NCBI GenBank assembly: GCA_003427395.1
Contig: BFEA01000640.1
Location: 631,288 to 652,348, forward strand
Direction of reading: 5' to 3'
DNA from: Chara braunii
Taxonomy: Eukaryota; Streptophyta; Charophyceae; Charales; Characeae
DNA length: 21,061 nt
Below, in pieces: positions 10,199-18,660 of the stretch. The notes below the pieces were generated by a model. That model was not told the DNA's origin. It did not search any database and saw only the letters and a list, made by a program, of their open reading frames with translations. A program made the translations under genes and the position numbers. How positions within the stretch are numbered: the first letter of the stretch is position 1; each line of letters opens with the position of its first letter.

Positions 10199-10786
10199 TC
10201 ACCTCAACCACTGTGCAATCGTCATAGTTGTCTCATCTGATACTGCTGCAAAATAGCCCTTCATTGCCCATACCTTTTCGAATCTAACAAAGTTAATTTT
10301 TTTTCAATCTGCTAAAATTGTCAGACGAATCTCTTGTTTAATCATATTGCAGGTTTGCTAAACAGAGATTGTACCCTTCTTGAAGATTTTAACATTTCTT
10401 GTTTCCCACAGAGCTCCCAAAATGATGCCCCTGCAAATTAAGGCTATGTACCACTCTCCTGTTTCAAAATTGACTCCTTCTGGGATCTTGCCATACAAAG
10501 CAAAGGAGTCGATTCAATCGTCTGTAATTACCTCTCATTTCTTCCAATTTTATTTCCACCATTCCCATACCCTGTATGAGAAGGGGCAATATAGTCATAG
10601 GTGCGTTGCATTTTCCCAACCCCACTCACATGTCATACAAGTTGAAGGTATGTTCATTTCATTCATGTTTAACCAGATAGCCGTAGGTGTCACTTGCAAT
10701 GATTGGAGTCAAAGGATGGCCGCTTGCTTCTGAGATGGTATCTTCTTCAGCGTCTTCCATAGCTTAAACAGGTCACGATCCCGCAC
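10199..10786 (-). pseudogene. LINE ORF2 C-terminal domain (zf-RVT) of the large copy
   Basis: One unbroken minus-strand frame of 196 codons reads VRDRDLFKLWKTLKKIPSQK, then CMTCEWGWENATHL-x-LYC, YRVWEWWK and GALWETRNVKIFKKG, and closes IAQWLR before TGA at 10201-10199. The CxxC ... HxxxxC arrangement and the following Trp-rich segment are the zf-RVT module of plant LINEs, and ALWETRN is the conserved helix near the ORF2 end. Seven in-frame nonsense codons interrupt it, yet there is no indel over nearly 590 nt. At least two of the stops (HL*LYC, DD*ID) fall where Trp would be expected, so TGG-to-TGA/TAG change is likely. Its role in the family is nucleic-acid binding at the ORF2 C-terminus during target-primed reverse transcription. 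Confidence 0.8.
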
Positions 10787-11224
10787 TCCGCTAACCTATA
10801 GGTTAGTTAGCCTCCTTTGAGGCGTGGATATTGGTTTCTTCCTCACTCTTGTACGCCTTTGTACCGCTCCCGTTTTGGTTTTGTAGGCAACCAAGGGGCA
10901 CTGTTGCTGGCCTAGCATACCCCAACCACTCAACAGTGGTTTTACTCTTAATGATTTCACTTCCATACTAAGAACCGGACACTCAGTGTTAGAGTCCTTG
11001 TATTGTTCCCATACTCTCACTTCCCTGAAATCCACAGTTGATGAAACTTTATTTTCATCCACATATGTCAGTCTGTTGCATCGATTATTGCACCTTTTCC
11101 AGCTCTGTACTTTTACTCTCGAACTGAGGTATAACCCCATAACCTTTCAAAATATCCCCTCGTTCATTCTGACATGTAGCCAAACCCCCGGGCCAAACTC
11201 TGTATTTTTTTGAAGCATTGTATG

Positions 11225-11640
11225 TCAGTGCCTCGATGTGATATCTTTTACCTTCTGAAAGTTGGCCTCAAGGTTACGCATTATGGGGAGTTTCTCTCTG
11301 AGCTCCTGAAGTGATATCCAAGTTCCTTGTTCATAATCCCACAGGTCTCTCACTTGTACTATACCTTTTTCCACCCAAGTTCTTCCGAATGAGTCTGACC
11401 TCTTATCTGCAAGCAGTGGTACCCCTCCTAAAAATTTAATACAGTCATTCTCGAACAGAACTTGGTATAGGATTTCCTCCTTTGAGGAAGGCTCCCCTAA
11501 CGTTTGGGGTCTTTGCGTATTCCACGCATACAAGATATTTTTCCATATGCGGGATTTTGGGTGTTTCTGACAGTGAAATTTTATCTGAAAGCACATCCAT
11601 ACATGTTCACCTTTCTGAATATTTTATTCGATTTTTAGTA
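11225..11640 (-). pseudogene. LINE ORF2 connection region of the large copy
   Basis: The frame contains SRIWKNILYAWN, then FGRTWVEKGIVQVRDLWDYE and TWISLQELREKLPI. These match the plant LINE linker between reverse transcriptase and zf-RVT, where a W-x-K-G-I ... DLWD ... W pattern recurs. Several residues upstream (KSKLW and ILKIE then a stop) continue the same domain from the preceding segment. The open part alone is 123 codons long. The stretch 10787-11224 continues this domain but is too frameshifted to trace continuously. Confidence 0.7.
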
Positions 11641-11713
11641 TGTATTCTGCCAACACGATCCATAGTTTACTCTTCGGGCCAAACATCACCATCTTTGTCA
11701 GTAAGGCGTAATT

Positions 11714-12253
11714 TTATTGTAGGGGGTCCAAGTTTCCCAATCCCCCTTGTTTTTTGTTGCAGGTAATTGTCTCCCATGCAACTTTCGTAATAAATCCTTG
11801 GGTTTTTTGGGCCTGCGGTTTCCAAATATAGCGTGTTCCTGCCTTCCTTATAGCCTTATACGCTTCATCTCCCAACAAATGTACTGTAAGGGTGAACCAC
11901 AAAATTGAAAACGTTGTTTGAGGCAGGACCAAGGCTCTCCCAGAAAGAGAAAGCCTATGATTCCTGGTCCACCCCAGTACCCAACTAATCACTTTATCCT
12001 TTAGCACAGTATCTTGTGTGCTTGAGCAGTTTGAAAAAGAGATTTGGACTTCTAGAAAGCGTTCTGAATTATTAGTCGGGATCCGTCTGAGCCTCCAACC
12101 AACACCAATCGTGTATAGAGGCGAAAGGACGTACACGGATTTATCCCAGTTGATTGACGTTTTTGAGAGAGCACAATATTCATCCAGAACCCTTCTCAGT
12201 TCCAAGCGAGAGTCCGTAGTATTTGCGCAAGCCACAATGAGGTTGTCTACTAT
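11714..12253 (-). pseudogene. LINE reverse transcriptase: mutated YxDD box, thumb and connection
   Basis: The frame starts just before the second catalytic motif, where the expected F/Y-A-D-D reads I-V-D-N (12253-12242). The second Asp has become Asn and Ala has become Val. It then continues LIVACANTTDSRLELRRVLD, YCALSKTSINWDKS, SGRALVLPQTTFSILWFTL and TRYIWKP, to CNKKQGGLGNLD. The closing GGLG word is highly conserved in plant LINEs after the thumb. The open frame is about 174 codons plus a short upstream extension. Without the DD pair the polymerase cannot bind its two metal ions, so this copy could not replicate itself. Confidence 0.85.
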
Positions 12254-12315
12254 TGCCCCTCCCTTTCAATGCACATTGGAAGGGAGCTGTAATCCCATAA
12301 TCCTATTACTGGTCG

Positions 12316-13329
12316 TTATATTATGTAATAAAACTTCCAACTGGATAACAACAGCAATGGGGCTAGGGGGCGGCCCTGGCAAAGTGATCTTGTCAGCGGG
12401 AAAGCCTGAGACTGTCTGCCGTTCACCATGACCACTGACGCTGCTTCCACATACATGGCTTTGACCCAGTTACAAAAACCATCTCCAAAACCATATTGGA
12501 CAGGGTAGTGAAAACGAAAGTCCAGCCTACCTTGTCGTAAACTTTTTTTTTCTAACAGTAAGACTGCGACATCCCTCTTCTCTTTTCCAATGATTTCTAG
12601 CGTTTGGATGGTGGACATTATGTTCTTAAAAATTATTCTCCCTTTGACGAAAACCCCTTGTTCCCACCCAATAAGTTGGGGCAGATGATTGGTCAATCTG
12701 AGAGCTAGGGCTTTTGCCAAAATCTTATATGCTACATTTAACACTGAGATTGACCTATAGTTTTTCACCTCTTTTTCATTCTTTTTTTTATAAAGGAGGG
12801 ATATCGCCCATTTGAACCAACCCTTAGGTAACGTACCCGTCACCAATGAGTTATTGAAGATTTGGCAAAAAAATGGGCCAAAGGCATCCCAAGTACGTAC
12901 AAAGAGTTCTATTGGTAGCCCGTCTAGACCTGGACACTTCCCTTTCGCCATCTGTTTAGCTACCTGAAATAATTCTTGTGATGTAAAGGGAAGGTCCAAG
13001 CTAGACTCAGCTGAGATCGGCAGAATGAAGTGTATAGAGTCCCAAAAACAGGAGGACACCGATAGATCTGAGTCCACTGTGTCCTCCGGAAATCTAGTAG
13101 TGACGATATCTGCAAAGTACTCTCTTGCATAATAGCACACCCCTTCCACATCCTTTGGGATATGTGCATCCGGATCCCTGGGGTGAGACAACTCCCTTAT
13201 CACGGGTTTGGCCTGACGTAGTATGAGGGATCTGAACGTAATCTTTGTCGTCTCATCATACCCAATCAGACCCCTGATTTTTAACCATTCCAACCATTCC
13301 CTTTGCCTCATTAATTCGAGTTTTTCCAA
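12316..13329 (-). pseudogene. LINE ORF2 linker and reverse transcriptase fingers/palm (337-codon open segment)
   Basis: This is the longest open frame in the window. Residues 1-60 are the linker between endonuclease and polymerase (REWLEWLKIRG, DETTKITF). Residues 131-139 give KCPGLDGLP, the fingers motif. LPKGWFKWAISLLYKK spans 167-182, NYRSISVLNVAYKILAKALA 190-209, QGVFVKGRIIF 224-234 and CQGRPLAPLL 317-326, all RVT_1 blocks in the correct order. The first catalytic Asp motif, normally LDFEKAYD, is broken at residues 256-262. The frame reads LLLEKKS across a 9-nt A run (12551-12543 on the plus strand), and the expected EKVYDKVGW continues in another frame before the open frame resumes at YGFGDGFCNWVKAMY. 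At least two frame changes therefore flank the active site. In the family this domain copies the element RNA at the nicked target. Confidence 0.9.
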
Positions 13330-13589
13330 TTGGGCCAGATTTTCTTTTCTTGGTTGGACTCAATAATAATCAGAAAAAGGGTCCCTACCCATCTTTCCTT
13401 CCGATTCCTCTATTGCCTTTTGGGCCTTTTTTTTTTCCATGATCTGTTTGCAGCCTTCATCCGAGAGAACATACTTAAAGTTGTTGTTATGATGCCCAAA
13501 CCCACTTCAGCCCAATTGTGTTCTTGGAGAAACAAGTCTTTTGCACCTAACCAGGCTGACATCTGGCCCCTTACCCAATCAAGAATGCC

Positions 13590-14345
13590 CTTGTCCTTTA
13601 GTATATTTACATTTAGTCTGAAAAGGGGGGGGGACTCTTTCAAAGTGTTCCCTGGCTGCTATGTCCATACAAATTGGGTAATGGTCGGATAGGAATTTTA
13701 CCATCAAATCGCACCAGAGGCACCTATCCCAAATCGCTCCCCTGGCCAGAAAAAAATCCAATCTTTTCCTTGGCTGGGGTATATGTGGCGCTGGTTCATG
13801 GCCGTACTAGGTATAGCCTCCTTCCTCCGGGTTTAAAACTCTAAAAACATCACTCGTATTTTGTGATTCCGCCAAAGCAAAGAGCATCATGTTGTCCGAT
13901 CTCAGCTCAGAGGTTTTGCTTTTAGCGATTCTAAACCTGGGTCAAATACTGTATTCCAGTCCCCGACTAACACTATATTTTCTACATCCGGTATCCATGC
14001 CAGGAAAAAAACGAAGAATTGGGTACGTTCCTTGTAGTCCACCGGCGCGTACTAAATCGTCATCACTGCCCAATCTTCCTCCTCTACCGCAAACTTCACC
14101 CACAGGCAACGGCCCTTCGGGTCTACAAAAAATCAATTACCTCAATCTCTAAGTCGTTATTAAATAGTATCACTACAGCTCCTTTTGTACCCTCTGCAAC
14201 CTCTAAATTCTTCTATTTTTTCAGAGTCCAATCTGGTTTCGTGAAAGCAGGTGATGTGCACCTCCTGTGAGTGGGTCCCTTCTGAAAGTCTTTTTTTCTT
14301 GTCCCTGTACGTAGTATCACCGAGTCCCCTGATATTCCAACAATT
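13590..14345 (-). pseudogene. LINE ORF2 apurinic-type endonuclease (EEP) domain
   Basis: The domain begins NCWNIRGLGDTTYRDKKKRL (first Asn is metal-binding) and continues VHITCFHETRLDS, where the Glu is catalytic. After frame changes, VENIVLVGDWNTVFDPG (near 13975-13935) provides the D-x-N motif, and RLDFFLARGAIWDRC leads to LSDHYPICMD (SDHYP at 13689-13675), the terminal Asp-His pair. The order and spacing match the L1-clade endonuclease that nicks target DNA to prime reverse transcription. Catalytic residues are mostly still visible, but at least three frame changes and several stops break the domain, so no intact enzyme could be made. The stretch 13330-13590 continues into the linker (DWVRGQMSAWLGAKDLFLQE). 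Confidence 0.85.
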
Positions 14346-14571
14346 CGGATTCTATTGGGCAGGACCATTTCCATGGTCGGTGCCGCTAGGATGTTGGATG
14401 CGGGTGGTTGTCAACAGGGTTGTAGGGTCCTGTTCTGTGGTATAGACCTTGGCTTGAAGTCGACTGAGAAAGGAATCCGAAAGAAGGAAGCCCTGTTGCT
14501 CCGTTAGTCAGATCCAGTCCACCAAGTGCTGCGCATTCAGGGAACATCCTATCCGGATTTCAGCCAAAGAG
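14346..14571 (-). other. ORF1-ORF2 junction / start of ORF2 in the large LINE
   Basis: This short stretch lies between the last ORF1-like segment and the endonuclease start. It contains stops in all minus-strand frames, and I could not identify the ORF2 start codon. It probably holds the intergenic part and the first codons of ORF2. Confidence 0.4.
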
Positions 14572-15603
14572 TTAGGATCCGCTACTAGGAGGGACGACAG
14601 CGAGTACCAATGGGCTTTTCAAGTCTGCCCACTGGTCCTTTGAACCTTGAATAGACTCCAAACCTAAGAAAGCGGTATGGAATACTATTTTTCCTTTGTC
14701 CTTCCCATCCACAATGTGGCGCCCAATCTTGGGTTCCTGCAAAATCGTTACAGTCCCCATCCCTCTCAAAACCGCCGACTGCGTAAAGTCTGTGATTTGG
14801 GCCTCGAGGATTGGGACTCCACTTGGTACGTGGGGATTTCCAGGGCTTCGTCTGGCGTCATCCGCATTAGCATTCAAGTCCTTTCGTGTGTGGCTGCACA
14901 GATAACCGGGATGAAAAGCTCCACTGTTTTTTGGTTGATTCTATCTTTCCGCGCCAGTGTTTTCATTGGAGCCGCAAAACTAAGTTCCACAGTCTGTTTG
15001 GAGGAGCGGGAGTCAACTGAGCGTTTTCCTCTTAAATCTCCCTCCTTCTCCTCTTCAGGGGAGAGACACTTTGAAGCATCATTCAGTTTTGTCCTCTTTG
15101 AAGGGGCCAGATCTGTCAGGGTAGGGTGTTTCCCTTGGGACTGACTTCCCCTTTTCCCTTTGCTTTCAAGTCCCTTTTTCTGGGTCTTCGTCACTTCTCC
15201 TTTGTACCCTTTCTTGGCCTTAAATGTAATACGTTCTCTTCTGTAGGCTCTAAATTCTCCTCTCCCTCCATAGGCTCCCCTCCCCCTTTGACCGAAGGGT
15301 TATCCAACCCCTGTCCCGAGGCCGAAGCCTCTTCTTTTGTCATTGGGGGGTCAGAGGGTGGAGTGGGGTCAGTTTTCTGTTCATCTGGACACAGACCCAG
15401 GTCAGCCAGGGATTTCATAAGGGATGCTGAGCTGAGCCCAGTTCTCAGCATGTGATGCTCCCAACAAATAGAGTGGAGCCTGTTTTTTCAAAAAAAAAAA
15501 AAAAGGAACTGAGTGCAGCCCTCTCAGCTAACGCTGTCTGATCAAAATTGAAGTTCAACGCTGCCAGTACAGGGCCCAGCCTTGCAGAAAGTTTTGTTGC
15601 CAT
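14572..15603 (-). pseudogene. LINE ORF1-like reading frame of the large copy
   Basis: An ATG at 15603-15601 opens MATKLSARLGPVLAALNFNF and continues to RAALSS, where a 14-nt T run on the minus strand breaks the frame. Three open segments follow, each overlapping the next by 4 nt: 15451-15191 (Pro/Glu/Ser-rich), 15194-14874 (basic, KGKRGSQSQGK and SKRTKLND) and 14877-14572 (VPILEAQITDF, GMGTVTILQEPKIG). Their position upstream of the endonuclease and their polar, basic composition suit a LINE ORF1 nucleic-acid chaperone. I see no CCHC knuckle and no clear DUF4283 domain. The start was chosen because it is the first ATG, and because the later insertion with its target duplication lies precisely there. 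Gaps between segments indicate single-base indels. Confidence 0.6.
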
Positions 15604-15613
15604 AAGCAAAACT
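15601..15613. repeat. Target-site duplication, left copy
   Basis: CATAAGCAAAACT at 15601-15613 is identical to 15891-15903. It lies directly before the T run of the inserted element. The final T may belong to either the duplication or the tail. In the interrupted LINE the duplicated sequence spans the ORF1 ATG (minus strand). Confidence 0.9.
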
Positions 15614-15890
15614 TTTTTTTTTTTTTTTTTTTTTTTTGGGAAAAAACGAGAAATTCCATTAAAATTCAAAATTGAGGCCGTGAATTCCTCACAAACAACC
15701 CGGAGTGACACAGTCTGCCTGGGTTTAGGGTCATATAAACATAGGATAGTAGATTTGTTTCGACATAGGACAGTAGAGTTGCTTTATGGGTACATGATAG
15801 AGAGTAAGCAGTTTCTCTGTTGACAAGTCTTACTGGCCTCTGGGCCTCCTGTGTTGTTGGGGCTGGTTTCCCGACTTTGTGGCTCTGGGT
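15614..15890 (-). mobile_element. 5'-truncated LINE insertion (copy D) nested in the large LINE
   Basis: A 277-bp segment bounded by exact 13-bp direct repeats starts on the plus strand with a T24 run (15614-15637), the poly(A) tail of a minus-strand retroelement. The words GGGAAAAAACGAGAAATTCC and GAGGCCGTGAATTCCTCACA follow. The latter, with AACAACCCGG after it, resembles the GGCCGGGGACCTCACAATTC core of the neighbouring LINE tails, so this is a divergent member or sister subfamily. An internal near-duplicate, CATAGGATAGTAG and CATAGGACAGTAG, lies at 15741-15777. No A or B box was found, so a tRNA-derived SINE is unlikely. The hallmarks of target-primed reverse transcription, a poly(A) tail and target duplication, are both visible. 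Confidence 0.9.
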
Positions 15891-15903
15891 CATAAGCAAA
15901 ACT
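15891..15903. repeat. Target-site duplication, right copy
   Basis: This exact copy of CATAAGCAAAACT closes the nested insertion on its 5'-truncated side. Beyond it the large LINE's presumed 5' UTR resumes. Confidence 0.9.
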
Positions 15904-16268
15904 CGGAGGGGCTGTGCGGCATGGGGCACTGTTGGAAAAAAAAAAATTCTGCAGCCTCTGAAGTGCTGCGGGTTCCATGCTGAAACCCGTGGGCCTATGT
16001 ATGGCGAACTGGTCGGCGGGGTTCCCAGCTATTTTGCCCATACGCGCCGGATGACGCCGGAGGTCGGCGCGGTTCCACTGCTACTGGACTGAAATGGCTG
16101 GTGGTGCCAGCCAAAAAATTAGCCCCGCGCAGGAGGGGAGAGCTATTTTAGGCTCGGTGTCCACATCTGAGGTATTGCTTCCTGCCCATCTGGCCAGACC
16201 CACGTTGCAATAACCAACTTACCTTGGTCGTTGGTACGTGCGAGTGCAAGATGAGTGTTGGTGTAGTA

Positions 16269-16740
16269 TTTTTTATTTTTTTTTTCGGAAAGATCGGAAC
16301 TTCTATATTTCAATCATCATAGGAGAGGCCGGGGACCTCACAATTCAACCCGGGTTTGAGCTGGGGCCATTACCCAGATAGGCTGTGCTGAAAACCGGGT
16401 TCAGCGTCCCAGGGAAAAATCCCTATTTCCAGATCTATGTAACCTTGCCATACACTCGCTGGAAACCCGGTCCAGTGTCCCATTCCTATGTTTATCTATG
16501 TAAACTTGCCATACACTCGCTAGCTTTCCAAAAGAAGGTGAAAGATAATTTCTCTAGGGAACCAGAGCTCCCTGCTCGCTGGAAACCGGGTCCAGTGTCC
16601 CATTCCTATGTTTATCTATGTGAACTTGCCATACACTCGCTGGAAACCGGGTCCAGTGTCCCATTCCTATGTTTATCAAAGCTTTCCAAAAAAAGGTGAA
16701 AGATAATTTCTCTACGGAACCAGAGTTTACCTTTGTCACT
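16269..16740 (-). mobile_element. LINE 3' end (copy B) with repeat-bearing 3' UTR
   Basis: An interrupted T run at 16269-16285 (T6-A-T10) is the poly(A) tail. CGGAAAGATCGGAACTTC follows, then the family core GGCCGGGGACCTCACAATTC (16327-16346), then GGCTGTGCTGAAAACCGGGT. From 16436 the 3' UTR becomes internally repetitive, as annotated separately. The right end near 16740 is set by the last repeat block. No ORF2 coding motif is recognisable beyond it, so the copy is 5'-truncated, or its coding part is too decayed to see. Confidence 0.75.
16436..16725. repeat. Complex tandem repeat inside LINE 3' UTR (blocks A, B, C)
   Basis: Block A (CGCTGGAAACCGGGTCCAGT, continuing GTCCCATTCCTATGTTTATC) occurs at 16457, 16577 and 16638. 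Block B (TATGTGAACTTGCCATACAC, continuing TCGCT) occurs at 16436, 16497 and 16617. Block C (AGCTTTCCAAAAAAAGGTGA, continuing to ACCAGAG) occurs at 16522 and 16680. A plus B makes a 60-bp unit, and C is inserted in place of one A block. Single copies of block A are also found in the tails at 9740-9776 (inverted) and 10000-10020. Confidence 0.9.
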
Positions 16741-17059
16741 TGAGTATCCCTGGTGGACTTCACGAGACCAGTCCGCCCCGGTGTGGTTCTGCGAATGCGA
16801 ATGTTGGAGCGGATTGCATATCTTAGCGCAGGGAACGAAGCTTTTTCTCTCCTGAACACGGCTGCATTGCGACCCCCAGCATATGAGAGCTAACCCACAC
16901 ACCTTGACCGGGCCTACAGTCCTCAGTAGGATCCATTCTTCAGTCCATGCAAAATCTTTCGCCGATGTAGCCGCTGCTGCTGTATCACGGTCACCCAACG
17001 AGCCCGCGCCGTCGGGTAATGTCACGATAGCGTGTATTGGGCGAGAAGGCTGTAAGCGA
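16741..17059. other. Start of CpG-rich region, no gene recognised
   Basis: Base composition shifts here from mixed to GC- and CpG-rich. A plus-strand open frame at 16883-17161 reads SVHAKSFADVAAAAVSRSP, an Ala-rich product. SFADVAAA is reminiscent of LINE or gag-like N-termini, but on its own it is too little for a call. Confidence 0.5.
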
Positions 17060-17480
17060 GGAGGGCCACCTTTACGCCCGTCGAATGAACATGGTCCTAC
17101 CGGTGGCTTTCTCTCTCAGGGCATACTGATGAATCTGGCCGCAACCACGCCCAGAGCCTAGTAGAACAAGTCCTACCGTGCGTGGTCCGTCCCACAGCGG
17201 TGGAACGAGGTCCTAACCGAGGAGCGAGGACCACCCTTACACCCGTCGAATGAACATCAACACAGCAGTGCCTGTTTTCCCGGAGACAATCGGTCCAACA
17301 GCGGCGCAAACGACCGACTCTTCGCCAGTAACAAAACGACCACCATAATATAGGGCAATGCTCACACAATACTCACACAACACAATGGCTTTTCTGGGTG
17401 TACCTACAGCCTACTCCGGATGTATGTGACCGCAATGCCCGTAGCTCAGTAGAAAAAGTCCCACCTTCTGTATAATATAT
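17060..17480. repeat. Diverged direct repeats in CpG-rich DNA
   Basis: The words CCCGTCGAATGAACAT occur at about 17077-17092 and again near 17241-17256, preceded by similar GAGGGCCACC and GAGGACCACC. A second word appears as GAATCTGGCCGCAACCACGC, with AGTAGAACAAGTCCTACC after it (17130-17177). It recurs, altered, as GTATGTGACCGCAATGCCCG with AGTAGAAAAAGTCCCACC (17420-17465). The units are roughly 160-300 bp apart and degenerate, so an old local duplication is the likely origin. Confidence 0.6.
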
Positions 17481-17484
17481 ATAA
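17471..17484 (+). promoter_or_regulatory. Isolated TATA-like sequence
   Basis: TATAATATATATAA stands out in surrounding CpG-rich DNA. It could be a core-promoter TATA box, but there is no recognisable transcript directly downstream, and the nearest plausible coding start is 1.65 kb away. It may equally be a chance AT run at a repeat boundary. Confidence 0.2.
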
Positions 17485-17779
17485 CCTTCGGTCCGAGCGA
17501 ACGATCGTCGGTGCTTTGCCGTCAGATGAAACCAAGGCATCGGAAGGTGGCTGCTGGCCCTACTGCGGGACATGTTGGGTTACGACCATTTCCATTTATG
17601 TGCATTGTAAATCGGTTTAATGGATCGACGAGGTTGACGCTCGAGGACTGTGGACGCGGTTGCTCGCCATGAACGTGAAGGGTCAGCGCAGCAGCAGGGT
17701 ATCAGCACATGAGCAAGTCGTCAGCGCATCGCTTGAGTTCAGACTGACTCGGCGGAGTGACAACTAGTCGTTGAGGATG
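17485..17779. other. CpG-rich spacer
   Basis: GC-rich unique sequence with no recognised gene, RNA or repeat. Confidence 0.5.
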
Positions 17780-18265
17780 ACCTTCAGGGAGTGCGCCGGG
17801 AAGATTGCGCGGAAGAAGACGAGGGGGACGAGTGGGAAGAGCCACAATAGACAAAGGAATCAGAGGGAGAAGGAGAACGAGGAGGTGGCGGTGGTGGAAC
17901 GGAAGTAGAGGAGGCGGCAAGAGAAATGATTTGGATGAGGGTAAGGGGGAGTGGGGCGGTCGGAGAGGAGGAATAGGAGGAAGAAGAGCGAGGGGGAGGA
18001 GACTCAGGAGAGGAGGGAAGAGAAGTAACGGTGAGGAAGACAAAAGGGACAAGAAGAGGGACAGGACGCCACAAAGGGACAGGGAGCGGCAGGAAAGGAC
18101 AGAGAGCTTGTGAAAGTGAAAAGAGGGCGAGAAGAGAGCAGAAGTGGCACGAGAGAGGGCGGGGGGAGGAGGAGAATTGGGAGAAAGAGTGAGTAACGTA
18201 TTGCGAACGTGGTCGAAGCGAGGAAGGGGACGACGCGAGGTCTCGCGCGGGGGCCGTCTTGACAA
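17780..18265. repeat. Long purine-rich (GGA/GAA) tract
   Basis: For almost 500 nt the plus strand is dominated by G and A (GAGG, GGAGG, AAGAGG words), with pyrimidine-rich sequence on the opposite strand. Two minus-strand frames stay open across it (187 and 193 codons), encoding only Ser/Pro/Leu runs, as expected of a low-complexity tract that rarely forms stops. I treat these frames as artefacts. Such strand asymmetry is common near plant promoters and in expanded simple repeats, and it can favour triplex formation. Confidence 0.8.
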
Positions 18266-18589
18266 GTTGTAGCTGGTAGTTGGGGAGTTTTATCGTACAC
18301 CTCGCCGTCTTCTGTGTCTTCCGTTCTGCCTTTGCTGTCTCGCGCTTATGTTTTGACTGTCGCAATGATGGGATTCGACTGCCGGGATCGCAGACTCCGA
18401 ATTAGGAAAGCTTAGTAGGTGGACGGGATAGTAATAATAGGGACCTCGTCCCCCTTCTGGGTACTTGTTTGCCTCTGCTGTCGGGATTCCCCTCTGACGT
18501 CCATATCCTGACCGCCCTGCGTGTGTGCGCGTCGTCGGCGCGTGTCCTTCTCCTTGTCCATCTCCCTCGTCCTTATCCTCTGTCTCTCT

Positions 18590-18660
18590 GTCTCTACTCT
18601 CCCACCCCTCCCGCTCTCTCTCTGTCCTTCCCTCCCCTTTCCGTTCATTCCTTGAGTGCT
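18590..18660 (+). promoter_or_regulatory. Pyrimidine-rich patch, possible promoter or 5'-leader element
   Basis: The plus strand is nearly all C and T (CTCTCCCACCCCTCCCGCTC, then CTCTCTCTGTCC and CCCTCCCCTTTCC). CT-rich patches of this kind are typical of plant core promoters and 5' leaders, and this one lies about 500 bp upstream of the coding-like ATG at 19140 on the same strand. That link is inference only, because no transcription start can be read from sequence. Confidence 0.3.

Larger units (their letters stand above)
9809..16268 (-). mobile_element. Near full-length L1-clade LINE (large copy)
   Basis: Reading the minus strand from high to low coordinates, the element contains a possible 5' UTR (about 16268-15604), ORF1 (15603 to about 14572), and an ORF2 with apurinic endonuclease, reverse transcriptase and zf-RVT (14345-10199). 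A 3' UTR of about 350 bp and a 37-nt poly(A) tail follow; the tail is the T run 9809-9845 on the plus strand. The 3' UTR shares the core GGCCGGGGACCTCACAATTC (9885-9904) with the neighbouring copies. It carries a later nested insertion at 15614-15890. The 5' boundary is uncertain: I place it where the next element's tail begins. I found no target-site duplication for this copy. Many nonsense codons, several frame changes and mutated catalytic residues show that it is inactive. Confidence 0.85.

Noticed and set aside
9446-10733. Minus-strand 117-codon frame at 9446-9799 and plus-strand 117-codon frame at 10380-10733
   Set aside because: Both are antisense shadows of the LINE 3' UTR and zf-RVT segments.
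10199-10786. Alternative genetic code with TGA read as Trp
   Set aside because: TAG and TAA also interrupt the same frame, the polymerase motifs are mutated, and other segments have frameshifts, so decay is simpler.
15614-15890. tRNA-derived SINE
   Set aside because: No A or B box was found, and the tail-proximal sequence resembles the LINE 3' core, so a truncated LINE fits better.
16883-17161. Plus-strand Ala-rich 92-codon frame with SFADVAAAA
   Set aside because: Only a faint similarity to LINE or gag N-termini, embedded in diverged repeats; not enough to call.
17437-17510. tRNA-like A box (GTAGCTCAGTAGA)
   Set aside because: No B box GGTTCRANNCC at the right distance, no acceptor-stem complement, and the word belongs to a diverged local repeat.
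17702-18365. Minus-strand open frames of 187 and 193 codons
   Set aside because: They encode only Ser/Pro/Leu runs from a purine-rich tract, overlap each other in different frames and have no motif.
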